Shown here: one piece after another, positions 37,701-52,700 of the stretch
How the letters are laid out: every line of letters begins with the position of its first letter
Position numbering within the stretch: position 1 is the stretch's first letter
From: Maylandia zebra
Lineage: Eukaryota; Chordata; Actinopteri; Cichliformes; Cichlidae
DNA: 64,000 bases
Assembly (NCBI RefSeq): GCF_041146795.1
Contig: NC_135177.1
Coordinates: 20,163,560 to 20,227,559, forward strand
Reading direction: 5' to 3'
The notes under the pieces: generated by a model
Told to the model about the DNA's origin: nothing
Seen by the model: only the letters and a program-made list of their open reading frames with translations
Databases searched by the model: none
Program-made: the position numbers and the translations under genes

Positions 37701-40700
37701 CTTCTTCCCTGATGGCAGGGCCACATCTGTATATGATAATGCCGAGATTCATCAGGCTCAGGTTGTGAAAGAGTGGAGAATATTATTGTAACAGTGCAGA
37801 AGCTTATCGAGACGATGCCATCGTGAATGCGTGCCGTCATCACCTGAAGGTGGTCCATCAAAATATGAATGTGTGACTTTACTTTGACCAGGCTATGTTA
37901 TATTAATACATGGTTATGAATCGGAGAGACTGTAATTACCAGGTAACCATGATATTCATCTGAGGCAGGTGACACTGTCGGTCGTCGGGATTAAGGATTT
38001 TGGGGGTCAGGATCATTTCAGCTTCCACAGATACCACAGCTTGTGACCTGCACATACACAAACAAACAGATGCATACCTGTAACACGATCCAAAATCCCA
38101 AAACTTGGGAGTCTTGCACATTTTTTTGTGTTTACCTGTACACTGACACCTTGCCCACGCCAAAAGCCCCCACGATCAGATCTGCGTAGTGAGAGAGCAG
38201 CAGAGAGCTTCAAAGAATGCCACAGATGGGACTGATTTCAAGGTCTCCAGCAATCTTCATCAGACACAGACTTCTCAAATCAACTACACACAAATCAGCT
38301 ACACACACACGCAGACTGTCATATAGAATTGATATTCTGATATCGTGTTGCTTTGCCTTTCACACATGACCCTCTTCAGACTAAATTCACAAACAGCGTT
38401 TGCACGACTGTGTCATGCGTGTGCGTTCCCTGTGTGTTTGTGCTGTCAGACAGGGACCCCACGCTGCATTCCAGGGCCATTAGAAAGCTCACAATCACAT
38501 TTCGCTAAACAGCAACATTTCCCAACAGCCCGCGTAGCAACGACTCCTAATTGCAAGCAGCACCAGATTTCATCTATATGTGATTTTTATTTGTTTTCAT
38601 GGGATTTGTGATGAACACACACTTTTAATTGGCTCTCAAAGTTTAAAATGGAGCCGGTATTTAATGGCTGCGGTCGGGGGACACATACCAATGAAAGCCG
38701 CACGCCGACACGGACTCACATATACACACACACACACACACGAGAGCTGATTAAAACAATGTGAAACTGAAGAGAGGCACTTAATGGATGCAAGCCACCG
38801 CTGCCAGATGCAGCAGAAACCTAAGCCGTGTGATGTTGAGAGAGACTGCACAGCGAGAGGCCACGGGGGCTACAGCAAATGACTATTTTCATTATTAATT
38901 AATCTCTTATTATTCTTATGATTAGTTTATTAATGTTGGGCCTTTAAATAATTTAGTCTCCATGGTTGGGTATAAGGGCAAAAGTTCAAATCTCCACGGT
39001 GGAAAAATTGCAGCATCTCAGATTCCATCTAGAATTTCTTTGATATATCATAACAAAACTGTAAAGACAAACAGCGAGAGACACTTAATCAGTTTTGTGC
39101 TGATAGCATCATTAATCAGCTGACTATTTCAGCACTAATATCAACTACCAGCCCCTTCGTGTTGTGGTAACCTGCTGCATGAGGACAACGGATGGAAGCA
39201 AGTGGAAGTGTAGTCTTGTAACCCTCGCTTGTCATTTGCTGTGCCACTCCTCTCCTGTGTATTTAAGAAGAAAGGGACTAATTGAATCTGAGTGAGGCAC
39301 ATCTGTTTCTGCCTTTGGCTGCAGTCGCAGAGTCCCCCTGACACCACAGCATTAAACATTTAGGCCTTGTCTCTTTTCTCCTGGGGTGTGCTATGTCACT
39401 ATGTAAGTGTGTGTGTGTTATACTAAAAATGCTACAATGAGGACGGATGTGAAGATGTTGGTATTTTGGAGTTTGGGAACGGAGGGGGAAAAGCAGAAGA
39501 AGGTGAGGTGTAGACAGAAAAGGATGATGTTTGGCTTTTAAATCACAATCTGTGAAAGCCATCAGAAGAAGGTGTGTTTTTTAGCAGAAACAGAGAAGGA
39601 GGTGAGAGGGAGAGCCCATCCAACTGTAGCAGTTATGTAACCTGGAAAATGTAACTCCACTCATGTCATCAGCTGGCTGTTTTATTTTAATGCTTGCATT
39701 TGCTAAAAAAGACGCATGACATGAGGCTTATTTGAGGATAGGGTGCCTTCAGGGTTAAGAGTTTAAGTTTGCACATGGCTTCATCCGGAGCTAAATCAAC
39801 CAACGGCCTACTTTCCTTTTCCATGTCATTTCCATTTCCGTATACACAGGAAAGCTTGCCCACCACTGTTGATTTGAGGTTGGTGTGTGTACAGAGACCC
39901 ACTGAGCCATAGCCACACACGAGCAGGCTGCATCACTCAACGAGGGCATCTCTAGGTGCAGGTATGATTTCGGTAATTGAGCTGCTAGCTGATGGTGTCC
40001 ATCCTGGGCTATGAAAACACAACCTCCATCCAGAGTTTAGACAGACTGTCAAGCTGTCAGTGGATGTATGCCCTGAAAGCTGCGGGGGATCGGACACGAT
40101 GATGAAATGCCAAAGATCAGTGGCTCTCAGTGGAAAAAGAGGTAGTTTTTCAGAGAGAGGTTTTCCTCATTCTTGGATTCATGTGTGGTGTTTTAGGACA
40201 ATTCAATAAATTGCCAGCCATTACACACATTTGAAACACTATTTTTACACCACAGAGCAGGATAATTGCCTGGATTATTTCTAGATTGCATAGTATGGCA
40301 GGTTTTGTTTAAATTGCACCTATTACACACTTAGTGCTTTTATTTATTTTGTCATATATACCCAGTGCTGAGAGGTGGTTTATATTAAACACGTCAGAGA
40401 TAGTAATCCCGGTGTGCCAAAAGCTCAGATTACTCTAAATGCTCTGTTTCAGGCAGTTTTTGCTACTTTCTAGGCTCCGTGAGGTGTCACTGAGAGGTTA
40501 AATCCTTAATACGGTGATCTCAGGCACTGACGCGCCACCCACCTGCTGTTCAAAAAACCCTGAGAGGGGCAGCCAATCAGAGGAAAGTTACTTAGAAGGA
40601 AGGTTAACCTGTGCTAGACTGAGTGGCTGTACCAAGGCCCTGTATCATGCATGAAATGAGAATAAAAATGGGCGCCAAATATTAGAGTTGATTTGGAGGC

Positions 40701-43700
40701 CTTTAATCAATTTTGCACTTTCCAACCAAATAAACACGAATCAAAAAGTCTTTCAGCGAGAGCGACTGTCGGGTAAACATTGTGGGTTTTTGGCCTTTAA
40801 CCTGTTAAATGAAACCAAAATTGCATTTGAAGGCAATGTGATACACAACTGACCCCGGCCGTTTTGCACAAAATCAGATATGTCTGTGATTTAATGAAGC
40901 TTGATTTGAAGCAGTGAGCTGTGTGTGTTATTTTGATCCCTGTACCGCCTGCTTTTTCAGGTTTTGTCCTATCTACCTTTCGTTTAGTTCCACGCTGCTT
41001 GATCTGAAATCCAAAGACAAATATCTGAAATGATTCTTAAAGATAAAAATCCATAAAACTGGAGCACAGTCATCATCCATCTTCCTGTGGTCGACTAATG
41101 ACATTTAATCACAATGAGAGCGCATGGCAGCTGTAGCAGGCCTCCCAGACGCCTTTGCAGTCCTCTCATAATGCTGATCAAACGTCTCAGGCTCCTTTGA
41201 ACAGTGTGACTTTACTAGCCTGCCAACGACACACCGTGTGCGTGTGTGTGTGCCTCACTTCCGTCAGCAAGCTCTCTAATGACAGACGACACGAGCCCTG
41301 CACGTCTGTGTGCGCGCGTGTTTATACGTTTGTGTGTGTGTTGGCAGAAAGCTGTGCCACCCATGAGTTTCTTCTCTGCGTGCTCCTCCCAAAGGGCCTC
41401 CGCCAGTTTTAACCTGTAACTCCTGTGTGTGTATTTATTGTACACTGTTTTTAATTCTGATCTCTGATTTGCAGTGGGTCTGCGCAGGTCTAACTATGAC
41501 CTGGAGCCTGGCCCGTGCTCAACATACACTCTGCTAGCTGCCAGTGAAACTGATCACAAGCCATGCATGTGAACTTGCGCGTTATTATTTCCCTTTGTAT
41601 CCTGTTTGTGGAATGAAGAAATCTGTTATTGCAGCAGAATGAAAAGGGAAACCGCCAAAGAGGGAGTAGGAGGGGGCAAAGACAAAAGGTGAAACTAAAC
41701 AAATTCTCATTTTCAGCCCAATCTGTGGAAGCTTTAAGCAAAATTAATGCTGAGAGCCGGATGGCTCCAAATTGGGGAGAAAATGAGGTAGTAAAAGCGT
41801 GGTTTTACAGACCTGCTTTGTTTCAAATCTTTTTCGTGGACTAGAAACTTGTGTGTTCTACAAAAACCTCCAAATGGCCCCTTCTCTGTGTGTTCCAGTT
41901 TAGTTTTGACATTATTTTCAGAAGACATAAGGTGAAGGTGTGTGGTATAGTAAGAAGGTGCCAAAAAAGGCTAGGGAGTTGCTGCATGTAAGTTGATTGA
42001 ATGCTGCTTTGTCTGCTCACAGTTTTGAGGTTATACACAGAGGCTTGTAGGTCTGGCAGACTGAACATGAGGAGAATGTGTTATTGTGCTTCTTTTTTTT
42101 TCTCCCACTCTCATGTCTTCTCTCCTACTTGAGTACTGTAAATCTCTAAAGAATGGATGCGGCAGAAGTTCATGGCACAAATCCCTATACCCGCTTCTGA
42201 TGACTTTACCAGAGAAAAGGAGGAAAGCAAAAATGGGGAGAACATGGAGATGGTAGTGGAGGGGTGCATGGGGGAACGGTGAAATGTGGAGGTTAAGAAT
42301 GAAGAGGAGGAAGGCTGTAATGAGAGGAGCTGGAAGGAAAGTCGAGAAGCGAAAGAATGCGAGCCTGAGAGAGAATCTTGATTATAACGCGGGGAGCTGA
42401 GTAGAGACGGGCCGATTTGTTGAGTATTTACCAGGGTACTGATTGTTGTCCACATCTTGGCCTCCTCTCAGAGTGAATCCAAATCCAGGCAAACTGTCAC
42501 TTGGGGCGTGGGCCGCCCTCAGCTCCTGGCTGAGCGTCATACCTTGTGTGGATATGTCTTTGTTGCCATTAAAGATCAATACTCTCCCTCCACGCTCCTC
42601 ACCTCCGAACGGACAGCCCACTGCCACGTCTGAAGGATGACAACACACACACACACATATGCATGGTTTAGACATCAACAGGGTTAAAGTCCCTTTGAGA
42701 GGGGAGCAGAGGAAATTATACAGGTACAAGGAAATGGAAAGAGGAAAGGAAAAGAGCTTGACCGTCATAAACTGAGCGATCATGGCAGCTAGGCCATTTA
42801 CTTACGTCTTTTTTTGTTTGTTTTTCTACTTTTTTTTTACAAATTTATTTTTAATCTTGGCTCAGCTTTATCTATCCTTATCTCTATAAACACTGTTTAT
42901 GTTATGCTCAGCATGGGAAATATTTGTTTAAATAGGAAATGGAACAAGGTACCAAGTCATGGAAACAGAGGAAAAGAATATTAACTCGTTTTCTTATCTG
43001 CTTAGGGTTATGGCAGGGATGGAGCCTATCTTAGCTGTCACTGGGTGAGAGGCCAGATGAAAACCGGAGCATAGCAGTTAACCTGGCTAAATGTAAACAA
43101 ACCTGCCTCTCTAAATTGGAGTCATTACCACCGTATGCTTTAAACTTCTAAAACAGTGCATAAACAGCTTGTTGCATTTAGCGGTTAATGTCTTGGATGA
43201 AATATTGTACTCTAAGTGTAACGTGTAAAAAGTAGGTAGTTGTATTTTGTTACTCTGGAACATATTTTCTGATTTAACTCTCAAGAGGAAAGCAAATCAG
43301 CACATCGTTCACCAAAATATTAACCTTTCCTTTAGAAATATCTTCAGACATGTAGATATATACACTCAGCCAATCGCAATGCATTTAGGTGTAGACATGG
43401 TCAAGACAATTTGCTGAAGTTCAGACTGAGAGTGATCAGAATGGAGAATAAAGGTGATTTAAGTGACTCTGAACATAGTATGGATGTTAGCACTGGTTAG
43501 GATGGTTGGCTGAGTATTTCAGAAAGTGCTGATATACTGAGATTTTCCCACACTCTGACATAAACATGCCTTGTTTATGTCAGAGGTGAGAGGAGAGTTG
43601 CCAGGCTACTTCGCGCTGATAGGAAGGAAACAGCAATTCAAATGCCCACTCGTTACAACCAAGGTATGCACAAGAGCATTTCTGAATGCACAGCATTTTG

Positions 43701-46700
43701 AACCTTGAAGCATATGGGCTACAGCAGCAGAAGACCACACCAGGTGCCACTTCCATCAGCTAAGAACAGGAAACTAAGGCTACAGTTAGCACGTTCACCA
43801 ACACCGGACAATAGAAGACTGGAACAACGTCGCCTGGTCTGACGAGTCTCGATTTCCACTACAAAAACTGCTGTAAACAACATGAAAGCATAGACATGAA
43901 AGCATCTTGCCAAATCTCAATATAACACCTTTGGGATGTGGTGAAATGGCAGATTTGCACCACGTACTTGACAAATCTGCAGCAACTATGTGATACAATT
44001 ATGTCAATATGGACCAAAACCTCTGAGGAATGTTTTAAGCAGACTGTCGAATTTATGCCATGAAGATTTAAGGTAGATCTGAAGGCAAAAAGAACCAACT
44101 CGGTACTAGCAAGGTGTGACTAATGAAGTAAGTATCTGTAAAGGAAAGGGGGATCTAAATGCAAAGAAAGAGATATAAGCATTCGGATACAGTAAGCTCC
44201 TGTGCAGATGAAGTAGAAGCAGATTTGAGTTTATTGTTTTACCTCTAAATTTCTGTGTCACACCATCCTGTATTAAAGTACCCATTAGCACTGTAGCTGT
44301 CCAAGCACCTCGAGATATCCTGTTTGTCTCCGGACCCCCCCTCTCTCAGTCTAAACAACTAGTTCCACATGAAGCAGATTGTGGGGTAGAGACGATAAAT
44401 GCAACCATGTGTGTGCGCAAGTGTATATATGAGCCTGTGTGAGAGTCTGTATGTCTATGTGTGGGTATGTGTACATAACTGAATAGCTGAGTTAAGAAAT
44501 TTTTTTTAAAAAGTCTTCACATAATGTGAAAGTCACTCATGGGCATTGCTCAACAACATCTCAGAATGTGCAGCAAAAAGAAGAGCATCAAGAACACCCA
44601 CTGAACACCCACTGTGATCACTGAGACCAAAACTACAGAACTGTTTCTCAGACAAAAACAGCCCGACACTTTGTGAAAAATACTGACAGCGTTGGCCGAT
44701 AAAAATGAAAAACAAAAGAAACCACATGGAAAATGAAATTAGCTAAATTGCAATGTGTTGACAGTTGACAGCAAGTAAAGCCACGGAGATGAGACAAAAT
44801 GGGTATGGTTCCACTTTTAAGAAGAATCTTGGAAATGGAGTGATGATCATGATGTGGAAGAGCTCATCGGAGAGAAAGAAACCGGTCTGTTTCTGATTAT
44901 ACACCGACACACGAGGGCACAGGTATGGTCCACGGTTTGGGTTTGACATTAGCAAAGAAAAGCCGCTGAAAGCCTTGATCACAGTCCCTCCTTTGAGATT
45001 CTACACTATAATACTGAATAATGAAATCGTGCACAGACGTGGATGTGCACTCAATAGATTAACTCTCAGTAAGTACTTTGTCTCCATGGCACTTCAGGAG
45101 GCAGATCTTAGGTCACATCAGTGCCCCTCAGAGACGCTAACAGAGAGCAGATGTTATTTACATTTCTAGTCTGAAAAACCATCAGTATTGATCCAGTGGT
45201 TATTGATCTAATGGTTAATGACTGTAAAGGCGTGGTAGGCTCATTAACACATGCTCTCCATAAATAAATAAAGGACAATTCAGCGGGATTGATGTGATGG
45301 GAGGCTTAGATGCGCCTTCATTCATTCAATTTTTTTATAGCTGCAATCAACAAGCCTTAGTTTTGCAGAACATTTGGGCTCCAGGCTACATGGTGTGCAT
45401 TTGTGTGTGTGTGGCTGTATTTGTACAATCAATATGGGGATAAAACAAACACATCGAAGAGGAATGAACTCCGGGCTGCAGGACAAAAACTCCCAGATGA
45501 TTTTTATCTCAGGGCACATCTGGTGAGCTAAAAATAACTCAGACACACATAGACACATGGCCTTTGGCGGATCGTCACAGGAAGACACCACTCACACGGA
45601 CAACCTTTCATCACTACACTTCCTGATTGGCAGGAGAACTTTAGGTTTTCTCACACAGCAGCATCTGATAGCATTTCCTCAGCCAGTGACATAACCATGC
45701 AAACAGCACAGGAACAGAAAAAAAGATTTGTTCTTTTATCACGTTAACCTGAAAATATTGGCCCATAAAAGAAGGTTCATTCAGGTTTAGGAAAAATATA
45801 ATCAAACAAATTTTCCCTTCTCCATATCTGTCCCCTTCTATAGCTCTACTTGTATCTTTTCATTTTTCTGATTAAGTTAATCCATGTCAATTTATCTTTT
45901 TTTCCCCTTTCTCCTTTACTTGGAAAGGCTCAGACCTACCATTGTATCCATCTTGGTTGACATCTCCTAGCGGTGCGATAGCTGTGCCGAAGCGTCCAAA
46001 AGTGTAGGTGCCGGTGAGAGCGACAGGTTCAGAAAAAGTGAGTGGAGCCAGCTGGAGGTACAGGTATACCCTGCCCACCTCCTTGGGTTTGCTCTCCGTC
46101 TCTCTTTCCATGAAAAGGGGTGCTCCAACCAGCACGTCATCTGTCCTGGGAGGGCAGGGTGAAGAATTAGTGATCATACATAGAATAGAAAGTGTAAGCA
46201 TCTGGAGAGACCGAGATGTTTTCTACTTACTCATCTCCATTTAAGTCAGTTACAGCCACAGAGTAGCCAAAATAGGAGGCCATCTGATGGACAGACAAGG
46301 AAGGAAGGCTACAGCACTTTAACCAAACCCCGACAAAGCTGCATGACTTTCATCTAATACTAATTTCAAATACGCTGCTTCGTATATGTGATAGTCTGAG
46401 ACTGTGATGTGTTGATGGCCCTACCTGTTCCCCTGTGAAGTTCTGGATGAACGTCATGTTGGTGGAGTTGATCATCGCCACCTAAAGCAAGCAGACATGA
46501 CTAATAAGGCACCGAGCTTTGCCCCCCTAGTGTACGAGCAGTAAACACGGCGGAGCAGTCTGACAAACAGGCACATAAAGAATGTTGGAAAAAAGTCAGA
46601 AACCGCATAAAAAAACTGTTTTATTTAACCGAACACCCCCCCGCCCCCACCACCATCCTCTTTGTGCTTTTACCATTTTCCCCTCATCCCCCCCCCCTTT

Positions 46701-49700
46701 AACCCTGGTTGCAGGGAGAGATGGAGGAAAGGGGGGGAAGGCTGAGAATTCCTTCATAAGAACTGAAATAACAACCACATGGAGGGAGCCGGAGGCAACA
46801 CATACACACACATGCACAGACACACACACACCCTCACATGTGGAGGATACAAGCTGACCCAATCACACATGTCTCAGAGACGTACTAAAGAGGGATAGAC
46901 TTATGAACACAGACGGATGAGGACGTGTAAAAAGAAATATTAAATCAACAACTTGAGATTTCATTTTCCTTTGCTGTCAGTTGTCAAATATGTTGCAGAG
47001 AGATTCTGATCAGGACTGACAGCTACTCCACTGTCAGGTCTACCTGCATCACTCCATCTACTGCACCAATTACCAGCTACATCCTCCTACTCTGTGGCAT
47101 CCAGTCTGTACACCAAGGGACAGTCTTGCAGCAACTACAACGTCGGGATGAGGAACACACTGTCACAGGTCGTGTGTTTGTGTATTTGTGTGTCAAAGAG
47201 GGCTAGCGGGGTTACGTGGGGCCACTGGCCTTCATATGCAGCAGAAGCTGTGTGTCATTACGGAGGATTGACACAGTGAGCCCCGGGGACAAGTTCCCAT
47301 ACAAGAAAAAGAGGCAAACTAAAGTTTACTGGCATACGCGCAAACATAAGTAGATTTCTGTGTCAGCAGACAAATTTCAAAGACTTCATGTTGCATGTTT
47401 GTGTCTGAGTGCAGGTTTTTCACACATCTTCACAATAAAAGTTTACATGCAGATGGAATACAGATGCAAGACAAATTAAAGGAAACATCTGCATGAAATG
47501 TCTTATTAGGCTACCGAGCCGCCAATTATATCTAAGATATCTGTCGACAAGTCACTGGCACTCAACTGAATGAACATCACTCTTCTCGAAGATATTTCTT
47601 TGAAAAGTGTTTGGTCATGGTGGAGTAAAGCGTCAAAAATCCCACATATGCAATAAGTTGATTCAAGATCTGGTGACTGTGAAGGCTACAGCATATGATA
47701 TTTCTTCTTATTCAAATATTTAACATACTTTAAATAAGCATCTATATTTGCTGGACTTCCCACTGTTTCATTTTTCTTTTGTCTCTCAGTTGGTTGTTTC
47801 TAAATGAAACTGCGATCTTCTAACTGGCTTGTCCGTCCATACTCACATATCCAAAGTTCTGCGCTCCTCTTGGGACTCCAGCTAACAGCTCTGGAAAACA
47901 TAAAAATAAAGCAAAGAGTCAAATTGGTACGAGAAAGATGCACAGCGGAAAAGACAGTGGGGGAAAAAGTGACAGAGGTTTGTCTCAAAAGCCTGAAACC
48001 CCCACCGACCTCACAGCCAAGTGTCGCAGAGAACAAAGTAAGTGATTGGATGCTCGGGCTCTGCGTGTGTATTGATTGATGAGTGCAGTGTTGTGAACTT
48101 AAAGTGACGATCTGAGGGTCCCACCCAGAGCGAGAAGACAGAGTCCCCACTTCCTGCCTTCTGGCTCTACTCAACAGGCTGAACCGCGGGCCTATTAACC
48201 AGTAATTCTCAGCTTCATCTTCACTCAGAGCTCCCAGTTACAACCAGTTCTCCAGTCTGAAGAGGGTTTAGGGAACAAGACCACAACAAGCTTTGCACCA
48301 CAACACAGTGCATCAGCAGGCATGTGTAACCTCTTTAGGCTCTCTTTAAGACTCTCTGACATGTGTTGCGCTTTAGGCGGTTCAGGGCCTTTGCAGGGTT
48401 GGTATGGGGGTATGTAAACACAAGGTTGTCCCGTAAAAATCCCACTAAATGCTGATTAGCAAAGCGACACTGGGGAGGGGGGGTGTATAAAGCTAACGTG
48501 AAACCGTGTGGTGACGCTGTTTAAAGAGGAAGTAAAAAAAATTGGTTTAAAAAGTGATGTGGTGACACTGTGGCTGGAAACATTTTGTTTTCTTTTAGTT
48601 TTGGTTGAAATTGTCCCGTTTGAAACACACACAAAGTTATGGCATCAAAAAGAACTTTAGCAGCACCTAAAGAGAAGCCACGATTATATACCAGAGTGTA
48701 TCTACGCGGTACAATACTTAAAAAATGAAAGGATTTGTACATTTCTAGTACTCATAACTTCTATGAATTTATTCTGGCTCTAAAAAGCACACATTTGAAA
48801 AGCTGAAGATAAATTCAAAGGCACTTTTCCCCACCTGCAAATCCTTTATAAAACACAAATATGTGCATGCCTGAGCGCTTTTTCACCTAATATTTCAAAT
48901 CCAGACGTGATTCTGGACCCACTCTAGACATGAAGAGGTTTGCAGAGTCTGCCAATAATCATTCTAATCACTCCAAATGGAGGACAGGAAAGCCCTTTAT
49001 CAGTAGTCCTTGAAGTCCTGTCCACTCAGGGTCATGACCCAGACGTACAGAGACAGTTTTAATTACTGCCGCTAAGTTCAGACAAAGGCAAAGTCACACA
49101 GCTGTCCACTCTCTATCGCTCAGAGAAAGCGCAAACATGTAACGTTTTAGACGGCGCTGCAGGAGAGACTGCCGATGTTCTCAGGAGGTTCCTCGAATCT
49201 AATGAATTCTTGCATTTCTCACCTTGTTCTGAGTCTCCCGTAAACTCTCCCACTGCCACAGAGTAACCTACGGAGAAATCAGTTGCACATGTGGTTATAA
49301 TTCAATTGCAGTTGTCTAATATTATCAATTGTGTTATGATTTGTTCATAAAGTTGGGTCCATAAGTATTCCGACATTTCCAGAGGCTCAAATGTAACAGG
49401 GAAAATGAACTAATTTAAAACATGAAGGTTTTTTAATACTTCAATGAAAATCGTTTGCAGTCAATGACTGCCTGAAGTACAGAATGAACCACACACTCTG
49501 TAGGGTTGAGATTATGTGACTGACTTGGCCACTGAAGAATATCCCATTTCTCTGCCATGACAAACTCCTGGGTCACTTTTGCACATTTTAGTATCCTCAT
49601 CCAATCAGTTTCGCTGGATTTGTCTCAGAGCAGAGAGCACAGCCCCCACACCTCACATTTTATAATGATACTTCTATCAGTGGTTATATCAATGAGCAAT

Positions 49701-52700
49701 AGTGACCCACTTCCACTGGCAGCCATACATGCCCATAACATAGTATTGCCTCCACTATGTTTCACGGGTGATGTGGTAGGATTCTGATCATGAGCTGTTT
49801 CTCTCCTTCGTCTTGCTTTGAAAATGTTCAGCGTCTTTTAAATGTCATCTGACAGTCAAATCGGATCTTCTTGTCCTTGAGTGTAAAGAGTGGTTTGCAC
49901 TATGTTGCAAAGCCTCTTGACTTTCCATCATGAAAGTCTTTTTTATTGCAAAGTATCAGAAATACACAATGTTTTTGCTTTAGTGATGTGTTTGAAGGGC
50001 TTTTTCTTAACCAAACAAAGAATCCTGCAGTATGTTTACCTCTGCGGTCATTCAAGCCTCAAGGTGTTGCTGAGCTGACCAGTGCACTCCTTTTTAAGAA
50101 TGTACCAGACTGTGGATTTGGCCACTCTCTTAGGGCGTTTGCTATCTGTTTGATAGGTTTATTTTCCTTTTTAGACGAATGATGGCCTCCTTTACTTGTA
50201 TCTCTTTGGACCTCATATTAAGAGTTTCATTGAAAAGATAAAAAAGAAAGCTTAACAATTTGCGTTTAATTTCTGTTTAACTTAAAATGATGTGAGAACA
50301 ACCTCACCTGCTTGTCAGTCAGCTGTCCAGCTACATTTGAGCCTCTGCAAATGGGGGACTGTGTATAAAAATGGCCGTAACTCTTAAAGAATGAATAGTA
50401 AACTTTTGTTAAACCCCTGGAATTAAAGCTGAAACTCTAAACTTTAATTAAATCTTGATTGTTTGATTTAAAAATCCACTTTGGTGGTGTACAGAGGCAA
50501 CAATTACAAAAACTGTCTAAATAATTATAGACCTGAATGTAAGTTTGGGTGTGTGTTTGTTAATGCATGTTACCAAGGTAGCTGTCGTCGTGTGTGTCTT
50601 CAGCAGCTCTTGTGTGTTTCTCTCCTGAAACCTGTCTCAGCACTGCCTTTAACGAATAGCCATTCAGTATCTCGGCTATCCCTGCTGTCATCACCTGACC
50701 TGCAAACACACACACACACACACGGATGGAGAAAAACAATCAATCTGAAAGCCACATCTGTTTATAGGCAGCGGTTTAAGCTCAGACTCCGTGTAGGGAG
50801 CCCTGCTGTCCACTGTTGCAGATAACTGCTGGAGCTGGACGGCTCGCTCCACATGAAAGACACAGACAGCGCACAATCCTCTCAGAGGCAGAAACACTTA
50901 CACATCTTAGTTCTTGCAGAACAAAAAGCTGATACGTTTGGCCAATACGCCTTTAAAAACTCCCAAGAAGAATGCTGCCCTCTCCATCACAAGGTTTCTG
51001 AATTATAGGTGTGCGCACACAAACAACACCCTTCCTCTGCTGTAGAACAAGAGGTCAGACAAACAAATGATTTTATCTCTGGCCGCCTTCAGCCTTCCAT
51101 AAATCCTCCTTAATGTGTGTGTACTGATGGGGAGGGAAATGTGCCCTCTTAACCCTCCCCTCAGCTCCTCTCGCAGCCCTTCATCCTCCCTCTCTCACAC
51201 ACTGTGCCGGCTTTATCTCATATCACCGTGTCGACTCATTATTAAACTACAACCTGATTGAGGAGATAAACTGTTAACAGAGATGCATAAATCAGTGCTG
51301 CTAATTTCGAGTTATTTTTCACTCAGCGATAACAAGGCTTTATGTGAGTTTGTTGGAGGATGAATCAAGCTGAAGGCTGAAGATAATTGTTGTATATTAG
51401 AGGCCATAAAATCCAGGCTGAGTGCTTTTATAAACATTTGGAGGAAGTGTTTTAACTGGAGGCAGGCTGCCGTGCCAGTGCCAGAGAGCAGTCCATTAGG
51501 GTGTGTATGATGTCTGTCTAGTGCAGTCCTTTATGCCACAGCATTCATTATTTAACAATAAGTAATCATTGTATCTCTGAATAAAAAAATGAATCTATTT
51601 CCTTTCTCTCTTTTTTGAAAAACACATTATGTCTTACGTTATTCTTTTTTTTTAAGCTGCTGATGTGCCTCAGAGGTCAAAGATCATTAAGTTACAAAGA
51701 AAGCAAAGAGAAATGAGTTTGTTCAAGTGATGAATAATTGTGTCCTTTCTCCTTGCAAGCAGCTGCACAATGTTGGATAACACACACACACACGCGCTGT
51801 AACACCTGGAGCAGGGGGAGTACCGCTACACTTCCCCAGCTTAACTATGACACACTCAAGCTGTGTCTACACCTATTAAGACACTTCATCCCTCTGCTTA
51901 GACTACCCATGCATATCCAGCAATCTGACTGACCTCAGCTCTGACTTTATCAAGGAGATAAATCGTTCTGCTTCTTTGCTCTGTGTCTGACTCTCATCAA
52001 CATACTCCATCACTTCTCTCTCTGTCATCTCCATCGCCGGGCTCTATCACTCAGGCCGTCCTGTCTGCTCTCTCTCTCTGCCACCCCTTTCCTTTGTCCT
52101 TCTCAACCCTGCTGCCTCGGCTTGAGGTTCTTCCTCTCCCCTCAGAGCTCCCCAAGCTCCTCTGAGGAGCAGAGGGGCAGGTCCTCCACTCCATTACCCC
52201 CTGATCAGCTCATTACAGAGCCCAAACACCAACTTCCTGTTACACCGTTTCAGACAGAGCGACGCATTAAGTAAAAAAAAAAAAAAGGAGGAAAGGAAAA
52301 GCGAATATAAAAGGGTTGCAGAGAAAGGGACGCATTTTTTTTCCACCTTCGCTTAGGTAAGATTTGGAAAGTGTGTCCAGTGTGCATATGTGTGTAGGTG
52401 GGCTGTCCCGACTGCTAAACTCATCTCCATTCTTTTCTCTGATTTGAACACTGTCCCACTGATGAAATCACTGCAAGAGAGAGAGCAAACAAAGGTTTAC
52501 ACACTGCTGTTTCAGTTACCTTGCCAGTAAAAGCTTCCAGGTCCTCCTACCACCAGCTTTCCTTCCTGGAATAAATACAATTAAGTAGGCTTAGTCATAT
52601 TGGAGGAATTGTTATTAAATAAATTGTGCAAGTGTGACTAGAGGTTTATAAAATGTGTATAGCTGTGTGAATGTGCCCATATGATTCCCGCTGCCTTCTG

